DNA of 64,000 nt, from contig NZ_RMVE01000002.1 of the NCBI RefSeq assembly GCF_003865345.1, positions 124,001 to 188,000 on the forward strand. The letters run 5' to 3'. Source of the DNA: Nonlabens xiamenensis (lineage in GTDB: Bacteria > Bacteroidota > Bacteroidia > Flavobacteriales > Flavobacteriaceae). The position numbers and the translations under genes were made by a program. Positions within the stretch are counted from its first letter, which is position 1. Every line of letters begins with the position of its first letter. Below are positions 17,061-25,408 of the stretch, piece by piece. The notes under the pieces are model-generated. The model had not been told where the DNA came from and made no database searches. It saw only the letters and a list, made by a program, of their open reading frames with translations.

Positions 17061-18752
17061 TTAGTCTCTTGTCAGTTTCTTGTATCTTATACGCTTAGGA
17101 GTAACATCTCCCAATCGCTTTTTCTTGTTTTCTTCATACTCCGTAAAACTTCCCTCGAAGGAATAGACTTGAGAATCACCTTCAAAGGCTATAATATGGG
17201 TACAAACCCTATCCAGGAACCATCGGTCGTGAGAAATGATTACGGCACATCCAGCAAAGTTTTCCAAACCTTCTTCCAAGGCTCTTAGGGTATTTACATC
17301 CAGATCATTTGTAGGTTCATCCAGCAATAATACGTTTCCTTCTTCCTTTAATGTCATGGCCAGGTGAAGTCGGTTGCGTTCACCACCAGAAAGGGTAGAC
17401 ACTTTCTTATTTTGTTCAGAACCAGAGAAATTAAAGCGGCTCAAATAAGCACGCGAATTCACCATTTTCCCACCCATCATGATCATGTCCTGACCATCAG
17501 CAAAGTTCTCCCAAATAGATTTCTCAGGATCGATATCGGAATGAGATTGATCTACATAGGCCAGTTTCACGGTATCTCCGACATGGAAGCTGCCTTTGTC
17601 TGGCTCAACCTCTCCCATGATCATTTTAAAAATAGTGGTTTTACCCGCGCCATTAGGACCAATAATACCTACAATACCGTTTTGTGGTAAAACAAAATTC
17701 AGATCTTCATAAAGCAGTTTGTCGCCAAATGCCTTACTCACACCTTGGGCTTCAATAACGTTAGTACCTAACCTCGGACCATTGGGAATATAGATTTCCA
17801 ATTTTTCTTCCTTGGCTTTTTGGTCCTCGTTCAGTAGCTTGTCGTAATTATTCAAACGTGCCTTTTGTTTAGTTTGCCGGCCTTTGGCTCCCTGTCTTAC
17901 CCAATCTAACTCTCGCTGAAGGGTCTTTTGGCGTTTGGATTCAGTTTTTTCTTCCTTTTTCAGTCGCTCACCTTTTTGTTCCAGCCAGCTCGAGTAATTC
18001 CCTTTCCAAGGAATCCCCTCACCGCGATCCAATTCTAAGATCCAGCCAGCCACATTATCCAAAAAGTAACGGTCGTGGGTCACCGCAATCACAGTTCCTT
18101 TATATTGGGCCAAGTGTTGCTCCAACCACAGAACAGATTCGGCATCCAGGTGGTTGGTAGGTTCATCCAACAGAAGTATCTCAGGTTGCTGCAATAGCAA
18201 TCTACACAAGGCTACCCGACGTCGTTCTCCACCAGATAGATTTACAATCTGAGCGTCTCCAGGTGGCGTGCGCAGCGCGTCCATGGCGATTTCCAGTTTG
18301 GTGTCCAGTTCCCAAGCGTTGAGTGCGTCGATTTTATCCTGCAACTCGGCCTGGCGATTCATTAATTTCTCCATTTTATCGGCATCCTCATAGTTTTCAG
18401 GAAGCCCAAAAAGATCATTGATTTTGTTGTACTCATCAAGTACTTGAACGGTTTCTGCCACTCCTTCTCTCACGATTTCCATCACGGTTTTGGAATCGTC
18501 CAGTTCTGGTTCCTGTTCTAAGTAACCGACCTGATATCCAGGTAGAAAATGTATATCTCCCTGATAATTTTTTTCCTTACCGGCGATAATTCGCAAGAGG
18601 GTAGATTTACCAGAACCATTGAGTCCCAGGATACCAATTTTGGCACCGTAGAAAAAGCTCAGGTGAATATTTTTTAGCACTTGTTTTCCAGTGCTTTGAT
18701 AGGTCTTTGATAGACCAGACATGGAAAAAATGACTTGTTTATCGTCGCTCAT
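17061..18752 (-). CDS. ettA: Energy-dependent translational throttle protein EttA (ABC-F)
   Basis: ABC-F protein that binds the ribosomal E site and gates the first steps of elongation by energy state. The 563 residues contain two ABC domains with full motifs: GLNGSGKSTLLRII and LSGGERRRVALCRLLL with LLLDEPTNHLD; then GPNGAGKTTIFKMI and LSGGERNRLHLAMTL with LLLDEPTNDLD. The linker between them, with ERELDWVRQGAKGRQTKQKAR, is the P-site tRNA interaction motif. Length matches E. coli EttA (555). It overlaps the next upstream reverse-strand gene by 14 bases. Confidence 0.95.
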   Translation of the reverse strand: MSDDKQVIFSMSGLSKTYQSTGKQVLKNIHLSFFYGAKIGILGLNGSGKSTLLRIIAGKEKNYQGDIHFLPGYQVGYLEQEPELDDSKTVMEIVREGVAETVQVLDEYNKINDLFGLPENYEDADKMEKLMNRQAELQDKIDALNAWELDTKLEIAMDALRTPPGDAQIVNLSGGERRRVALCRLLLQQPEILLLDEPTNHLDAESVLWLEQHLAQYKGTVIAVTHDRYFLDNVAGWILELDRGEGIPWKGNYSSWLEQKGERLKKEEKTESKRQKTLQRELDWVRQGAKGRQTKQKARLNNYDKLLNEDQKAKEEKLEIYIPNGPRLGTNVIEAQGVSKAFGDKLLYEDLNFVLPQNGIVGIIGPNGAGKTTIFKMIMGEVEPDKGSFHVGDTVKLAYVDQSHSDIDPEKSIWENFADGQDMIMMGGKMVNSRAYLSRFNFSGSEQNKKVSTLSGGERNRLHLAMTLKEEGNVLLLDEPTNDLDVNTLRALEEGLENFAGCAVIISHDRWFLDRVCTHIIAFEGDSQVYSFEGSFTEYEENKKKRLGDVTPKRIRYKKLTRD

Positions 18753-19158
18753 AGGATGCTTTTTTTTCTTTTAGAATCTTGTATAATTTTTCCAGGGATT
18801 GATCCGCATAACGCTTTCTCGAAAGCTTTACTTCCTCTTGTCCCTTTACTTTTAAATATAATCCCTTTTCAGATAAATCCAGTTGCTTTAGCTCGTTAAA
18901 GAGAAAGCCAAAAGTTTTTCTTCCCAAAAGGCTGATGGTAATGGATTTATGGCTGTAAGATACCGAGTTACGGGTGGTGAAACTGTCAAATCCGTTCTTG
19001 TAGAATAAGAATATGGATAGGAGTGCAGCAAGCGAGCTGTACAAAGTAAGGTCGAGAAAAAATAGGACTACAGCGGCAACTAGGCTGGTCAATGCCAGTC
19101 CCAACACCCACTGAAAAGAGGGTGAACCCATATCCTTAAAATGGATACTTTCTTTCAT
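18739..19158 (-). CDS. Small membrane protein, unknown function
   Basis: A 139-residue protein with two membrane helices (about residues 18-55: VLGLALTSLVAAVVLFFLDL and SLAALLSIFLFY) followed by a cytoplasmic domain of about 80 residues that alternates strands in a manner like a small PH-type domain (SYSHKSITISLLGRKTFGFLF, LKQLDLSEKGLYLKVKGQEE). No family recognised with confidence. It lies directly between a CAL67264-family gene (stop adjacent to this start) and ettA, which it overlaps, so all three are probably one transcript. Confidence 0.7.
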   Translation of the reverse strand: MKESIHFKDMGSPSFQWVLGLALTSLVAAVVLFFLDLTLYSSLAALLSIFLFYKNGFDSFTTRNSVSYSHKSITISLLGRKTFGFLFNELKQLDLSEKGLYLKVKGQEEVKLSRKRYADQSLEKLYKILKEKKASYERR

Positions 19159-19341
19159 TTATACCCGTCCCTTCAAGGCGTTGAATACCCAAGCGATTGC
19201 AAAAAAACCAACACCTACTGAGGCAAACCCATAACCAGCAACTTCCTGATATTTAAATGCGCCCAAGGCAATCAATCCTACGCCAACAATAATCATGATC
19301 AAAGTCGCCCAACCCAATACTCCATTTTTATTCAATGCCAT
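19159..19341 (-). CDS. CAL67264 family membrane protein
   Basis: A 60-residue protein with two membrane helices (WATLIMIIVGVGLIALGAF and GFASVGVGFFAIAWVFNAL). The sequence MALNKNGVLGWATLIMIIVG followed by FKYQEVAGYGFAS is the signature of the small CAL67264 family of Flavobacteriia. Function is unknown. First gene of the transcript leading into ettA, with a -7 box just upstream. Confidence 0.8.
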   Translation of the reverse strand: MALNKNGVLGWATLIMIIVGVGLIALGAFKYQEVAGYGFASVGVGFFAIAWVFNALKGRV

Positions 19342-19359
19342 AGTTCAATATTTGATCTG

Positions 19360-19367
19360 CAAATATA
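19360..19367 (-). promoter_or_regulatory. -7 promoter box for the CAL67264-ettA transcript
   Basis: TATATTTG on the reverse strand, 18 bases before the CAL67264-family start codon. Confidence 0.5.
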
Positions 19368-19531
19368 AAACCTTATTTACACGAAATTTCTTTCAAGGCA
19401 AGGAATGCAAGTTACAGCTAACATAAATGTTGAATATCTTTTCCTGAGGCCACAAATCGATAATTTAGCCCACATCGAACGGTTGATCACCCGAAAAATG
19501 AAGTCGAATTGAACCTGAGCGTGCTTGTCGA

Positions 19532-20290
19532 TCACCAGCTCCCGCCGGCTCCACCACCACCAAAGCTACCTCCACCAAAGCCACCTGAGAAACCTCCTCC
19601 TGAGAAACCACCCCCAGAGGAATTACTATATCCGCCACGCCCCATATTACTCAGAATAATTACATCCAACAGAGATCCACCACCAGTGCCTCCACCTTTA
19701 CCTCTATTTTTAATATTGAGAAAAATAATGAATAAGAAGAAAGCAAAGGCAAACAATGTGATATAGGGAAAAGGTTGTTGACGACCAGAACCATCAAATT
19801 CTCCGTTTAAGGCTTGAAAAATGGCATCTGCAGTCTGGTCTAAACCTTGATAATATGCCTGCTTCTTAAAATTGGGAATCAAAATACGATTGACCATGCG
19901 TTCTGCATCGCGATCTGATATGATAGGTTCAATACCTCTTCCTAAATTGATGTCCACCTTACGGTCCTGCACCGCCATGATCAGAATAATACCATTGTCT
20001 TCTTTTTCCTGACCGATGCCCCACTGTTCTCCCCAGCGGGCACCTAATAAATCTAATTCCTCTCCATTGGAAGAATTGATGATGACATAAACAATCTGGG
20101 TCGAAGTGGAGTCAGCATAGCGCTGTAATTTATTGCTCAATACTTTGCGCTGAGTATCGGAGAATAAATTGGCGTAATCATACACTGCTTTCTGATTGTT
20201 GACCGAAGGCTTTTTTGGAATTTGGAATTGCGCCCAAGCCAATTGAGCACCCAGCAGTAGAAATAAAGAAAGAATCAGGGATTTATACAT
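19532..20290 (-). CDS. TPM-domain (YgcG-like) exported protein with Gly-rich tail
   Basis: A 252-residue protein: signal peptide (LILSLFLLLGAQLAWAQ), TPM/Psb32-like domain (about 30-170, with VYDYANLFSDTQRKVLSNKLQRY, VYVIINSSNG, ARWGEQWGIGQEKEDNGIILIMAVQDR and DRDAERMVNRILIPNF), one membrane helix (LFAFAFFLFIIFLN) and a glycine/serine-rich C-terminus ending GGAGGSW. This is the standard YgcG layout. Related plant and bacterial TPM domains have been linked to phosphatase or photosystem assembly roles; the bacterial job is unclear. It lies in the LemA-TPM-TPM cluster, an arrangement conserved across Bacteroidota. Confidence 0.88.
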   Translation of the reverse strand: MYKSLILSLFLLLGAQLAWAQFQIPKKPSVNNQKAVYDYANLFSDTQRKVLSNKLQRYADSTSTQIVYVIINSSNGEELDLLGARWGEQWGIGQEKEDNGIILIMAVQDRKVDINLGRGIEPIISDRDAERMVNRILIPNFKKQAYYQGLDQTADAIFQALNGEFDGSGRQQPFPYITLFAFAFFLFIIFLNIKNRGKGGGTGGGSLLDVIILSNMGRGGYSNSSGGGFSGGGFSGGFGGGSFGGGGAGGSW

Positions 20291-20698
20291 CAGCCGACAG
20301 AGATTTCGTTGGGCAATTCATTGATATCGTTCACGTCCCAGGGAAAATACTGCGCCAATTCTCGACCTACCAGATCAATTCCGTCAATGAGTCCCTGTTG
20401 AAATGCGCTTTCGCGAAAGCGAACCGCCATCACGTCCCTGACCGAATTCCAAAATTCAACCCCCACCTTTTTGTGGATACCTTTATCGCCGATGACGGCA
20501 AATTGATGATCAGCTACTGCAACATAGAAAAGAATACCGTTTTCTTCTTTGGTATTGTCCATTTTAATTAAATGGAAGAGCACTTGGGCCCTCTGCATTA
20601 CGTCCTTACAATGGTGTTCCAGGTGCACGCGAACTTCACCACTGGTTTTCAGTTCAGCTCTTCTGCGGCGCTCAAAAATCCTCTACTTTGCTGGCCAT
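20290..20698 (-). pseudogene. Second TPM-domain gene with frameshifted 5' end
   Basis: The intact part (from a GTG at 20628) is a TPM domain of about 112 residues with LFHLIKMDNTKEENGILFYVAV, HQFAVIGDKGIHKKVGVEFW and the ending PWDVNDINELPNEISVG. The expected N-terminus is present but split over three frames: ATG at 20698 reads MASKVEDF then TGA; the next frame reads LSAAEE; the third reads RRAELKTSGEVRVHLE. An in-frame TAG lies just upstream of that third frame. About a dozen expected codons also seem missing. It is a disrupted gene, a gene using a late GTG start, or a sequencing error. The ATG sits at the LemA stop codon, as expected for the intact operon. Palindrome copy 3 lies inside. Confidence 0.65.
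20406..20421. repeat. CGCTTTCGCGAAAGCG palindrome, copy 3 (in TPM gene)
   Basis: Exact 16-bp palindrome, read on the reverse strand in another frame as RFRESA. Confidence 0.95.
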
Positions 20699-20699
20699 C

Positions 20700-21311
20700 T
20701 TAGTTTTCGAAAAGGTCCCCTACATCCGGTGCTTGGTCTGCGCCTTCATCAGCTTCATAATAAGCTGCTTTTTCAAAACCAAAAGCTGGGGCGAGAAAGA
20801 CACCAGGAAATTTTCCGATTTTAGCGTTGTAGACCTCTACAGTCTCATTGTATCTGTTGCGTTCAGTATTGATACGTTCCTCTGTGCGCTCCAGCTCATT
20901 GATCAACTCTTTGAGTTGCTCGTTGGACTTGAGCTCAGGATAGTTCTCATAGGTAGCCAATAACCTATCCAGCCCAAAGTTTACGGCGCTTTGTGCTTTT
21001 GAATAAGCGGCAATGTTTTCAGCCGTCAGATTGGAGGCATCCACGTTGATCGAAGTCGCTTTAGATCGTGCCTCAATCATGCCGATCAAGGTTTCTTGCT
21101 CAAACTCGGCATATTTTTTTGCGGTGGAAACAATGTTTGGAATCAAATTATTGCGAAGTTGATAGCTGTTTTCAACATTGGCCCATCGCCCTTGTACACC
21201 TTCGTTCAAACTGATGGTATTATTGTACCAGAGTACCCCCATCAATAATAGCACTAGAGAAATTCCACCCAGAATAATACCTATAATGCTTCCTTTAGAT
21301 AAATTACTCAT
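20700..21311 (-). CDS. LemA family protein
   Basis: A 203-residue protein with an N-terminal membrane anchor (IIGIILGGISLVLLLMGVLW) and the LemA helical domain: NEGVQGRWANVENSYQLRNN, LIPNIVSTAKKYAEFEQETL, SAVNFGLDRLLATYENYPELK and ELERTEERINTERNRYNETV, ending in KIGKFPGVFLAPAFGFEKA. LemA proteins expose their C-terminus outside the membrane; their biochemical role is unknown. First gene of the LemA-TPM-TPM operon on the reverse strand. Confidence 0.93.
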   Translation of the reverse strand: MSNLSKGSIIGIILGGISLVLLLMGVLWYNNTISLNEGVQGRWANVENSYQLRNNLIPNIVSTAKKYAEFEQETLIGMIEARSKATSINVDASNLTAENIAAYSKAQSAVNFGLDRLLATYENYPELKSNEQLKELINELERTEERINTERNRYNETVEVYNAKIGKFPGVFLAPAFGFEKAAYYEADEGADQAPDVGDLFEN

Positions 21312-21375
21312 TCGTTACGAATTTAATATTAGATTGGTCTATATATCATTTCTAAAGCTACAAGAATTGATATGT

Positions 21376-22200
21376 TTACAATAACCCTTGTTGTAACCTT
21401 ATAAAATAATCAGGAGCTTTAAGTAATCGACTGCCATACCAACTGAACATTTCGCCATCTACGATTTTAAATTCGGGTACTAGATTGGGTTGAACAGGAT
21501 GTTGGGAAGGTGCTTTGAGGAAAGCTTCTCTGAGTTCGCCAGCATCAGATTCGGTAAATGGATAAGGCTCAGAAGACAGCAGCACTACTTCTGGCTGAAG
21601 AGCGATGATATCCTCAATTTGCAAGCTGGGATAACGGCTTAACTTTGAGGTTAGGTTTTCAAATCCTGCTTTTTGAAGCATATCGTTGATAAAAGTGCTT
21701 TGACCAATCGACATATAAGGATCTTTCCAAATCAAATAGACTGCTTTTTTGGGCCTATCAAATACGGGCATTCTATTAAACGCACTGCGTATTTTCCTAG
21801 CCACAGATTTGGCTTTGAAACTAGATCCTGTGAGTGTCCCCAAGTCCTTTATCATATCCAATGCCTGCTCCAGATCGTCAATATCGGATACATAGGTAGG
21901 GGCTATCTGATCACAAAATGAGACAGTTTCTGCCGTATTTTCCTCTTTGTTGGCTATAATAAGGTCTGGTTGTAGATCGAGTATACGTGAATTCACCGTT
22001 TTCTTTGTTCCCCCCACTACCGTTATTTCCTCCGTCAGGTTGTTGGGATGTACACAATATCTGGTAATTCCCACCAAACGGTCGCGGAGTCCTAGATCGA
22101 TCAGCAATTCTGTTTGAGAAGGAACGAGAGAAATGATGCGCTGGGGCATCTTGTCAAGGGCTATGATACGGCCCATTTGGTCGGGAATCTTACAGAACAT
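21376..22200 (-). CDS. BtuF-like helical-backbone metal receptor / substrate-binding protein
   Basis: About 274 residues of the ABC_cobalamin/haem/siderophore-binding fold: MPQRIISLVPSQTELLIDLGL, GITRYCVHP, VVGGTKKTVNSRILDLQPDLIIANKEENTAE, and the second lobe with KAVYLIWKDPYMSIGQSTFIN and YPSLQIEDIIALQPEVVLLSSEPYPF. No signal peptide is visible, as in the cytoplasm-annotated Bacteroidota members of this group, so its location and ligand (cobalamin is the usual guess) are open. The ATG at 22200 overlaps the stop of the upstream small gene (TAATG), which favours it over an in-frame start at 22227. Confidence 0.8.
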   Translation of the reverse strand: MFCKIPDQMGRIIALDKMPQRIISLVPSQTELLIDLGLRDRLVGITRYCVHPNNLTEEITVVGGTKKTVNSRILDLQPDLIIANKEENTAETVSFCDQIAPTYVSDIDDLEQALDMIKDLGTLTGSSFKAKSVARKIRSAFNRMPVFDRPKKAVYLIWKDPYMSIGQSTFINDMLQKAGFENLTSKLSRYPSLQIEDIIALQPEVVLLSSEPYPFTESDAGELREAFLKAPSQHPVQPNLVPEFKIVDGEMFSWYGSRLLKAPDYFIRLQQGLL

Positions 22201-22352
22201 TAATCTAAAGCATTTTTTGTAACCCACAGTTTGTAACCGAAGATTGCCATTTGAAGCTTATTGGCTTTGGCCAAATCCAGTTGTTGTTTCGTAAAACTCG
22301 GCAACAAGGCTTTATTAATTTTGGACAAGGTTTTGAAAAAACTCTTTTTCAT
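22200..22352 (-). CDS. Small basic protein (50 residues), possible SsrA-binding-annotated family
   Basis: From the ATG at 22352 this encodes a 50-residue basic protein, MKKSFFKTLSKINKALLPSF and then KQQLDLAKANKLQMAIFGYK with the ending LWVTKNALD. Short proteins of this type are widespread in Flavobacteriaceae and I recall them being auto-annotated as SsrA-binding proteins, though they are far too short to be SmpB. A longer frame from 22436 runs through the upstream terminator and is not credible. Its stop overlaps the next start, so it is coupled to the BtuF-like gene. Confidence 0.6.
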   Translation of the reverse strand: MKKSFFKTLSKINKALLPSFTKQQLDLAKANKLQMAIFGYKLWVTKNALD

Positions 22353-22397
22353 ACCACAAAGGTATGTTTTTGCCTGCGGTTTGGGTATTAATAAAAA

Positions 22398-22430
22398 GCA
22401 AAACCCAAGTTCTTTCGAACCTGGGTTGTT
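22398..22430 (-). terminator. Terminator after the M56 peptidase gene
   Basis: AACCCAAGTTC (22402-22412) pairs with GAACCTGGGTT (22417-22427) around a tetraloop, with an A-rich left flank that becomes U-rich on the reverse strand. Confidence 0.65.
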
Positions 22431-22452
22431 GGGCAATTCAAATATGGAGCTT

Positions 22453-24774
22453 TTATTTGTTGGGCACCATAGTGATCAGTGGAGCCTCGCTATCTTTGGG
22501 ATATATAATACGTATAGAAGCGATTCCTTTTTCAGTGACATAAGTATGTTCAACGCCGTCGATTTCAATTTTCAGTTTGCGCAATATGTCTCCGCTCATG
22601 CGATGGGTTTTGATTTCCATCTTGTGACCTTTGGCCTGCATTTTTTCGGCTAGGCGTTGAAGCCCTGCTTTGGTCATGTTATTGGTCATAAAGGATTTTT
22701 CCATATCCGAGACCGGGTAGCCGTTTTTAATTCGGTAAAAAGATTCTGCTAAAAATCGATGGCTATTTTTTATGCTATCAGCAGTCACTGCACTTAATTC
22801 GACATATGCTTTTTGTCTGGCACGATTGACTTCGTTGCGCTGATCCATTTGCTGGTGTTTTAGTCTTGTCAAAGAATCCTTACGCAAAACAAGTACTTCA
22901 TGTCTTGCTTCCATCGCCTTACGGCGTTCCTTCATCATTCCTTCCCTTTCTTTCTGGCTGATCTTTCCTAAAATCTTGATCTCGGCATCCGGATGGGTTT
23001 CAATCAGGATAACGCCATTGGCTCCTTCAGGTCCATACATCTTGATTTCCTTAGCGTCTTTCAAAACCGACACACTTTTAATATGCTGGGGAGATACGGA
23101 CTGTACGGATTCAGAATCCATGGGCTCACCATTCAGTATAAACAAAGGAGAATGGGTGGTAGAAAGAGTCCTTTGTTTAACAATTGGCAAGCTAAGTATT
23201 GTTAGGCTATCTTTTTCTGTATCCTTGAATCTGATCATCATTTGAGAGCGGCTTAAGGAGTCTAGAAGCTTGGTAGGAAATCTGGACACCAATGCTTGTA
23301 AGCTGTCACCCGCATATCTAGTTTCCATTTCTCTAGCCATAGCTATCACACTATCCAAATCCATGTTGATATCACCAGAGATATGAAATCCAGGAAACTT
23401 AGGTGCAGGTGTTGAAATCACATAGGCTTCATTACCTAGTCGTTCTCCACATTTTCCCATTGTCCAGCTTTTGGCGCTATCAGATATAATGCCCTTTACA
23501 CAAATGTCAGGAATACCTTTTTCCCTACTATAGGATTGGGAACCTCTATAGCCACGATTATCATCAAGGGTCAATTTAATGCGTACAATACGGCCATCTA
23601 CAATTTTGAGTCGGCCATAATTAAAGTCCACATCGTATTTATCTTTTAGAAACTCCTTTTTTTCCTTAAGATATTGCTCATTGTCTTCGGCGTCAATACT
23701 GAAGGTAATTGTTTGGGTAGTCGCTAAATTTAAAGTTCGCAGGTTATTTTGGTCATACGGCAGAGGTGATTGAGCCTGGGTAGGTTTTCTGCTGGTATGA
23801 TCCGGCAAATTCTGAGACTGATCTGAATCCTGGACAAACTCTGGAACACTGGTTGGTGTTGGAGTTGGATAGGTGCTATTTGTTTTCGCGGCAGCGATAT
23901 ATTCGATCTCCTCCACGACATTAAAACTATAGAGAAAAATGACGATGACGGGTAGAATAAGCGCATACTTATAGGCATTCCATCGGGCAGAGGCCTCTTG
24001 TTGCAACATCATAATACGCTTTTTAATAAACGGCGTAAAAAAATTGTTGGCCAGAGCTGGCTGCATATGTCCGGCTGCTGCACTGAGCAAGGTGCGCTCA
24101 TAGCTCATCCCTTGATTATTCTCTCGTTTTGCCTTGGCATCGGCAAGAAACTCCAGATTCTCCCCTATCTGTCGTTTTAATATCCATGCCAGCGGATTTA
24201 CCCAAAACAAGGCTCGGTAGAGGTGGGCTAGCAAAAGATCAATAGAATGCCATTGTCTAGCATGTGCTTTCTCATGATCCAGAATGGCATCACTTCCTGG
24301 GGTTCCCAAATCTGACTCATGGAAACAGATAAAGTTGAAAAAACTGAAAGGAGCCAGCTTTCGCGAAAGCGAGACCAAAATAAATTGACCGTCTTTCTCC
24401 TTTTTTCCAGCCCGTAAAATCTTGATTAGCGAACTAAGTTCGACTACAATTTTGCCCAAAAAGAAAATGCTAACTGCCAGGTAAAAATATAGACCCAATT
24501 CCCAAAAGTCAATGCTTGGTTCTGGCATGGGCTGTTCCAACACTCCCGCCATAGGCGTGATCCATTGCCCTGGAATGTTAAGGGTCTCAGGTTGCTCTAC
24601 ATATACGGTCTGCGTGATCTCAATCAATGGAAAAAAGATCGAGGCCAATAAACCAAACAGAAGAAATAATCGGTTGGCTTTAAAGAAGGTCAGTTTGCGC
24701 AACAACAATTGGTAAACAAGTACAAAGATGCTGAGTACGCCGGCGCTTTTGAGTAAGTATTCCAATAGTTCCAT
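22453..24774 (-). CDS. M56 (BlaR1/MecR1-like) metallopeptidase with TonB-plug-like tail
   Basis: A 773-residue membrane sensor-protease. N-terminal membrane helices (about 1-130) and the zinc motif HEKAH (about residues 166-170) in ILDHEKAHARQWHSIDLLLA with ENLEFLADAKA downstream are those of peptidase family M56. A fourth helix near IILPVIVIFLYSF (about 280) is followed by a large extracytoplasmic region. This region has no penicillin-binding domain; near residue 590 it contains SVSVLKDAKEIKMYGPEGANG, matching the TonB-dependent receptor plug (carboxy-terminal GVILIET). With the BlaI gene upstream it forms a signal-response pair, presumably cleaving BlaI when triggered. Palindrome copy 4 lies in the gene. 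Confidence 0.87.
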   Translation of the reverse strand: MELLEYLLKSAGVLSIFVLVYQLLLRKLTFFKANRLFLLFGLLASIFFPLIEITQTVYVEQPETLNIPGQWITPMAGVLEQPMPEPSIDFWELGLYFYLAVSIFFLGKIVVELSSLIKILRAGKKEKDGQFILVSLSRKLAPFSFFNFICFHESDLGTPGSDAILDHEKAHARQWHSIDLLLAHLYRALFWVNPLAWILKRQIGENLEFLADAKAKRENNQGMSYERTLLSAAAGHMQPALANNFFTPFIKKRIMMLQQEASARWNAYKYALILPVIVIFLYSFNVVEEIEYIAAAKTNSTYPTPTPTSVPEFVQDSDQSQNLPDHTSRKPTQAQSPLPYDQNNLRTLNLATTQTITFSIDAEDNEQYLKEKKEFLKDKYDVDFNYGRLKIVDGRIVRIKLTLDDNRGYRGSQSYSREKGIPDICVKGIISDSAKSWTMGKCGERLGNEAYVISTPAPKFPGFHISGDINMDLDSVIAMAREMETRYAGDSLQALVSRFPTKLLDSLSRSQMMIRFKDTEKDSLTILSLPIVKQRTLSTTHSPLFILNGEPMDSESVQSVSPQHIKSVSVLKDAKEIKMYGPEGANGVILIETHPDAEIKILGKISQKEREGMMKERRKAMEARHEVLVLRKDSLTRLKHQQMDQRNEVNRARQKAYVELSAVTADSIKNSHRFLAESFYRIKNGYPVSDMEKSFMTNNMTKAGLQRLAEKMQAKGHKMEIKTHRMSGDILRKLKIEIDGVEHTYVTEKGIASIRIIYPKDSEAPLITMVPNK
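24356..24371. repeat. Palindrome GCTTTCGCGAAAGCG, copy 4 (in M56 gene)
   Basis: Exact apart from the outermost left base (A instead of C), read on the reverse strand as LSRKL. Confidence 0.9.
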
Positions 24775-24775
24775 C

Positions 24776-25135
24776 TTATTTTTCTTTTGATTCGATCATT
24801 TCCAATATTTCTCTGAGTTCAGAGGCACTAATTTTTTCTTCCTTGGCAAAAAATGATACCATGTTTTTATAGGAGTTATTGAAATAACTGGTCATGGCAT
24901 TATTGACAAATTTGTTCCTGTAGGCTTCTTTGTCAATCAAAGGGAAGTATCGGTGAGTTTTTCCAAAAGCCTCATAACCAACATATTTTTTATCCTCCAG
25001 TTTACGTACAATGGTAGATACCGTATTATAGTGGTTTTTTCCTTCCAACTCTGGAACAATCTCTTTAACAAAGGCATTCTCGAGCTTCCAGAGTGCCATC
25101 ATCACTTCTTCTTCTTTTTGGGTGAGTTTTTCCAT
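24776..25135 (-). CDS. BlaI/MecI/CopY-family transcriptional repressor
   Basis: A 119-residue winged-helix repressor. The motif LTQKEEEVMMALWKLENAFVKEIV, then HYNTVSTIVRKLEDKKYVGYEAFGKTHRYFPLI, is the BlaI DNA-binding domain; residues 80-119 form the dimerisation helix region. Family members bind palindromes upstream of their own operon and are inactivated by cleavage by the cognate M56 protease, encoded immediately downstream here (one base between stop and start). The upstream region holds a dense array of AAACTA/TAGTTT half-sites. Confidence 0.9.
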   Translation of the reverse strand: MEKLTQKEEEVMMALWKLENAFVKEIVPELEGKNHYNTVSTIVRKLEDKKYVGYEAFGKTHRYFPLIDKEAYRNKFVNNAMTSYFNNSYKNMVSFFAKEEKISASELREILEMIESKEK

Positions 25136-25224
25136 AATATTTATAACAATTTATTTTACAATAGTTTAAAAAATCTGCCTTTGCATTTTTACCTGTTGGA
25201 TATCCATCGTGCCGGCTTGTGGAT

Positions 25225-25281
25225 TCAAACTTATAACTATTTTTTTAGTTTACCAACTATTATTATAGTTTTTAAACTAAA
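25225..25281. promoter_or_regulatory. BlaI operator array
   Basis: Four overlapping inverted repeats of the half-site AAACTA/TAGTTT (or AACTA/TAGTT) lie within 57 bases: 25225-25240 (AACTA, TAGTT), 25245-25260 (AACTAT-TATT-ATAGTT), 25256-25269 (TAGTTT-TT-AAACTA) and 25264-25281 (AAACTA-A6-TAGTTT). A further TAGTTTA is at 25162. Position upstream of the BlaI gene makes autoregulation the likely role; the specific operator sequence is inferred. Confidence 0.65.
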
Positions 25282-25408
25282 AAAATAGTTTAATCTGCCC
25301 TATTTCCTCTATTGATCGTATCTCCCAACTTCAGATTCAGTTAACGTGTACTAACATTCATATGTGAACAACAACAATTGCTTTATTTTTGTCAGCAAAT
25401 CATCACCA

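Noticed and set aside
19509-19766. Proline-rich forward open frame (PPKLPPPKPPEKPPP)
   Set aside because: Antisense of the glycine-rich tail of the TPM protein; its composition is a mirror of that repeat, with no start context.
22353-22436. Extended start for the 50-residue basic protein
   Set aside because: The extension runs back through the hairpin terminator of the upstream gene and encodes non-conserved sequence.
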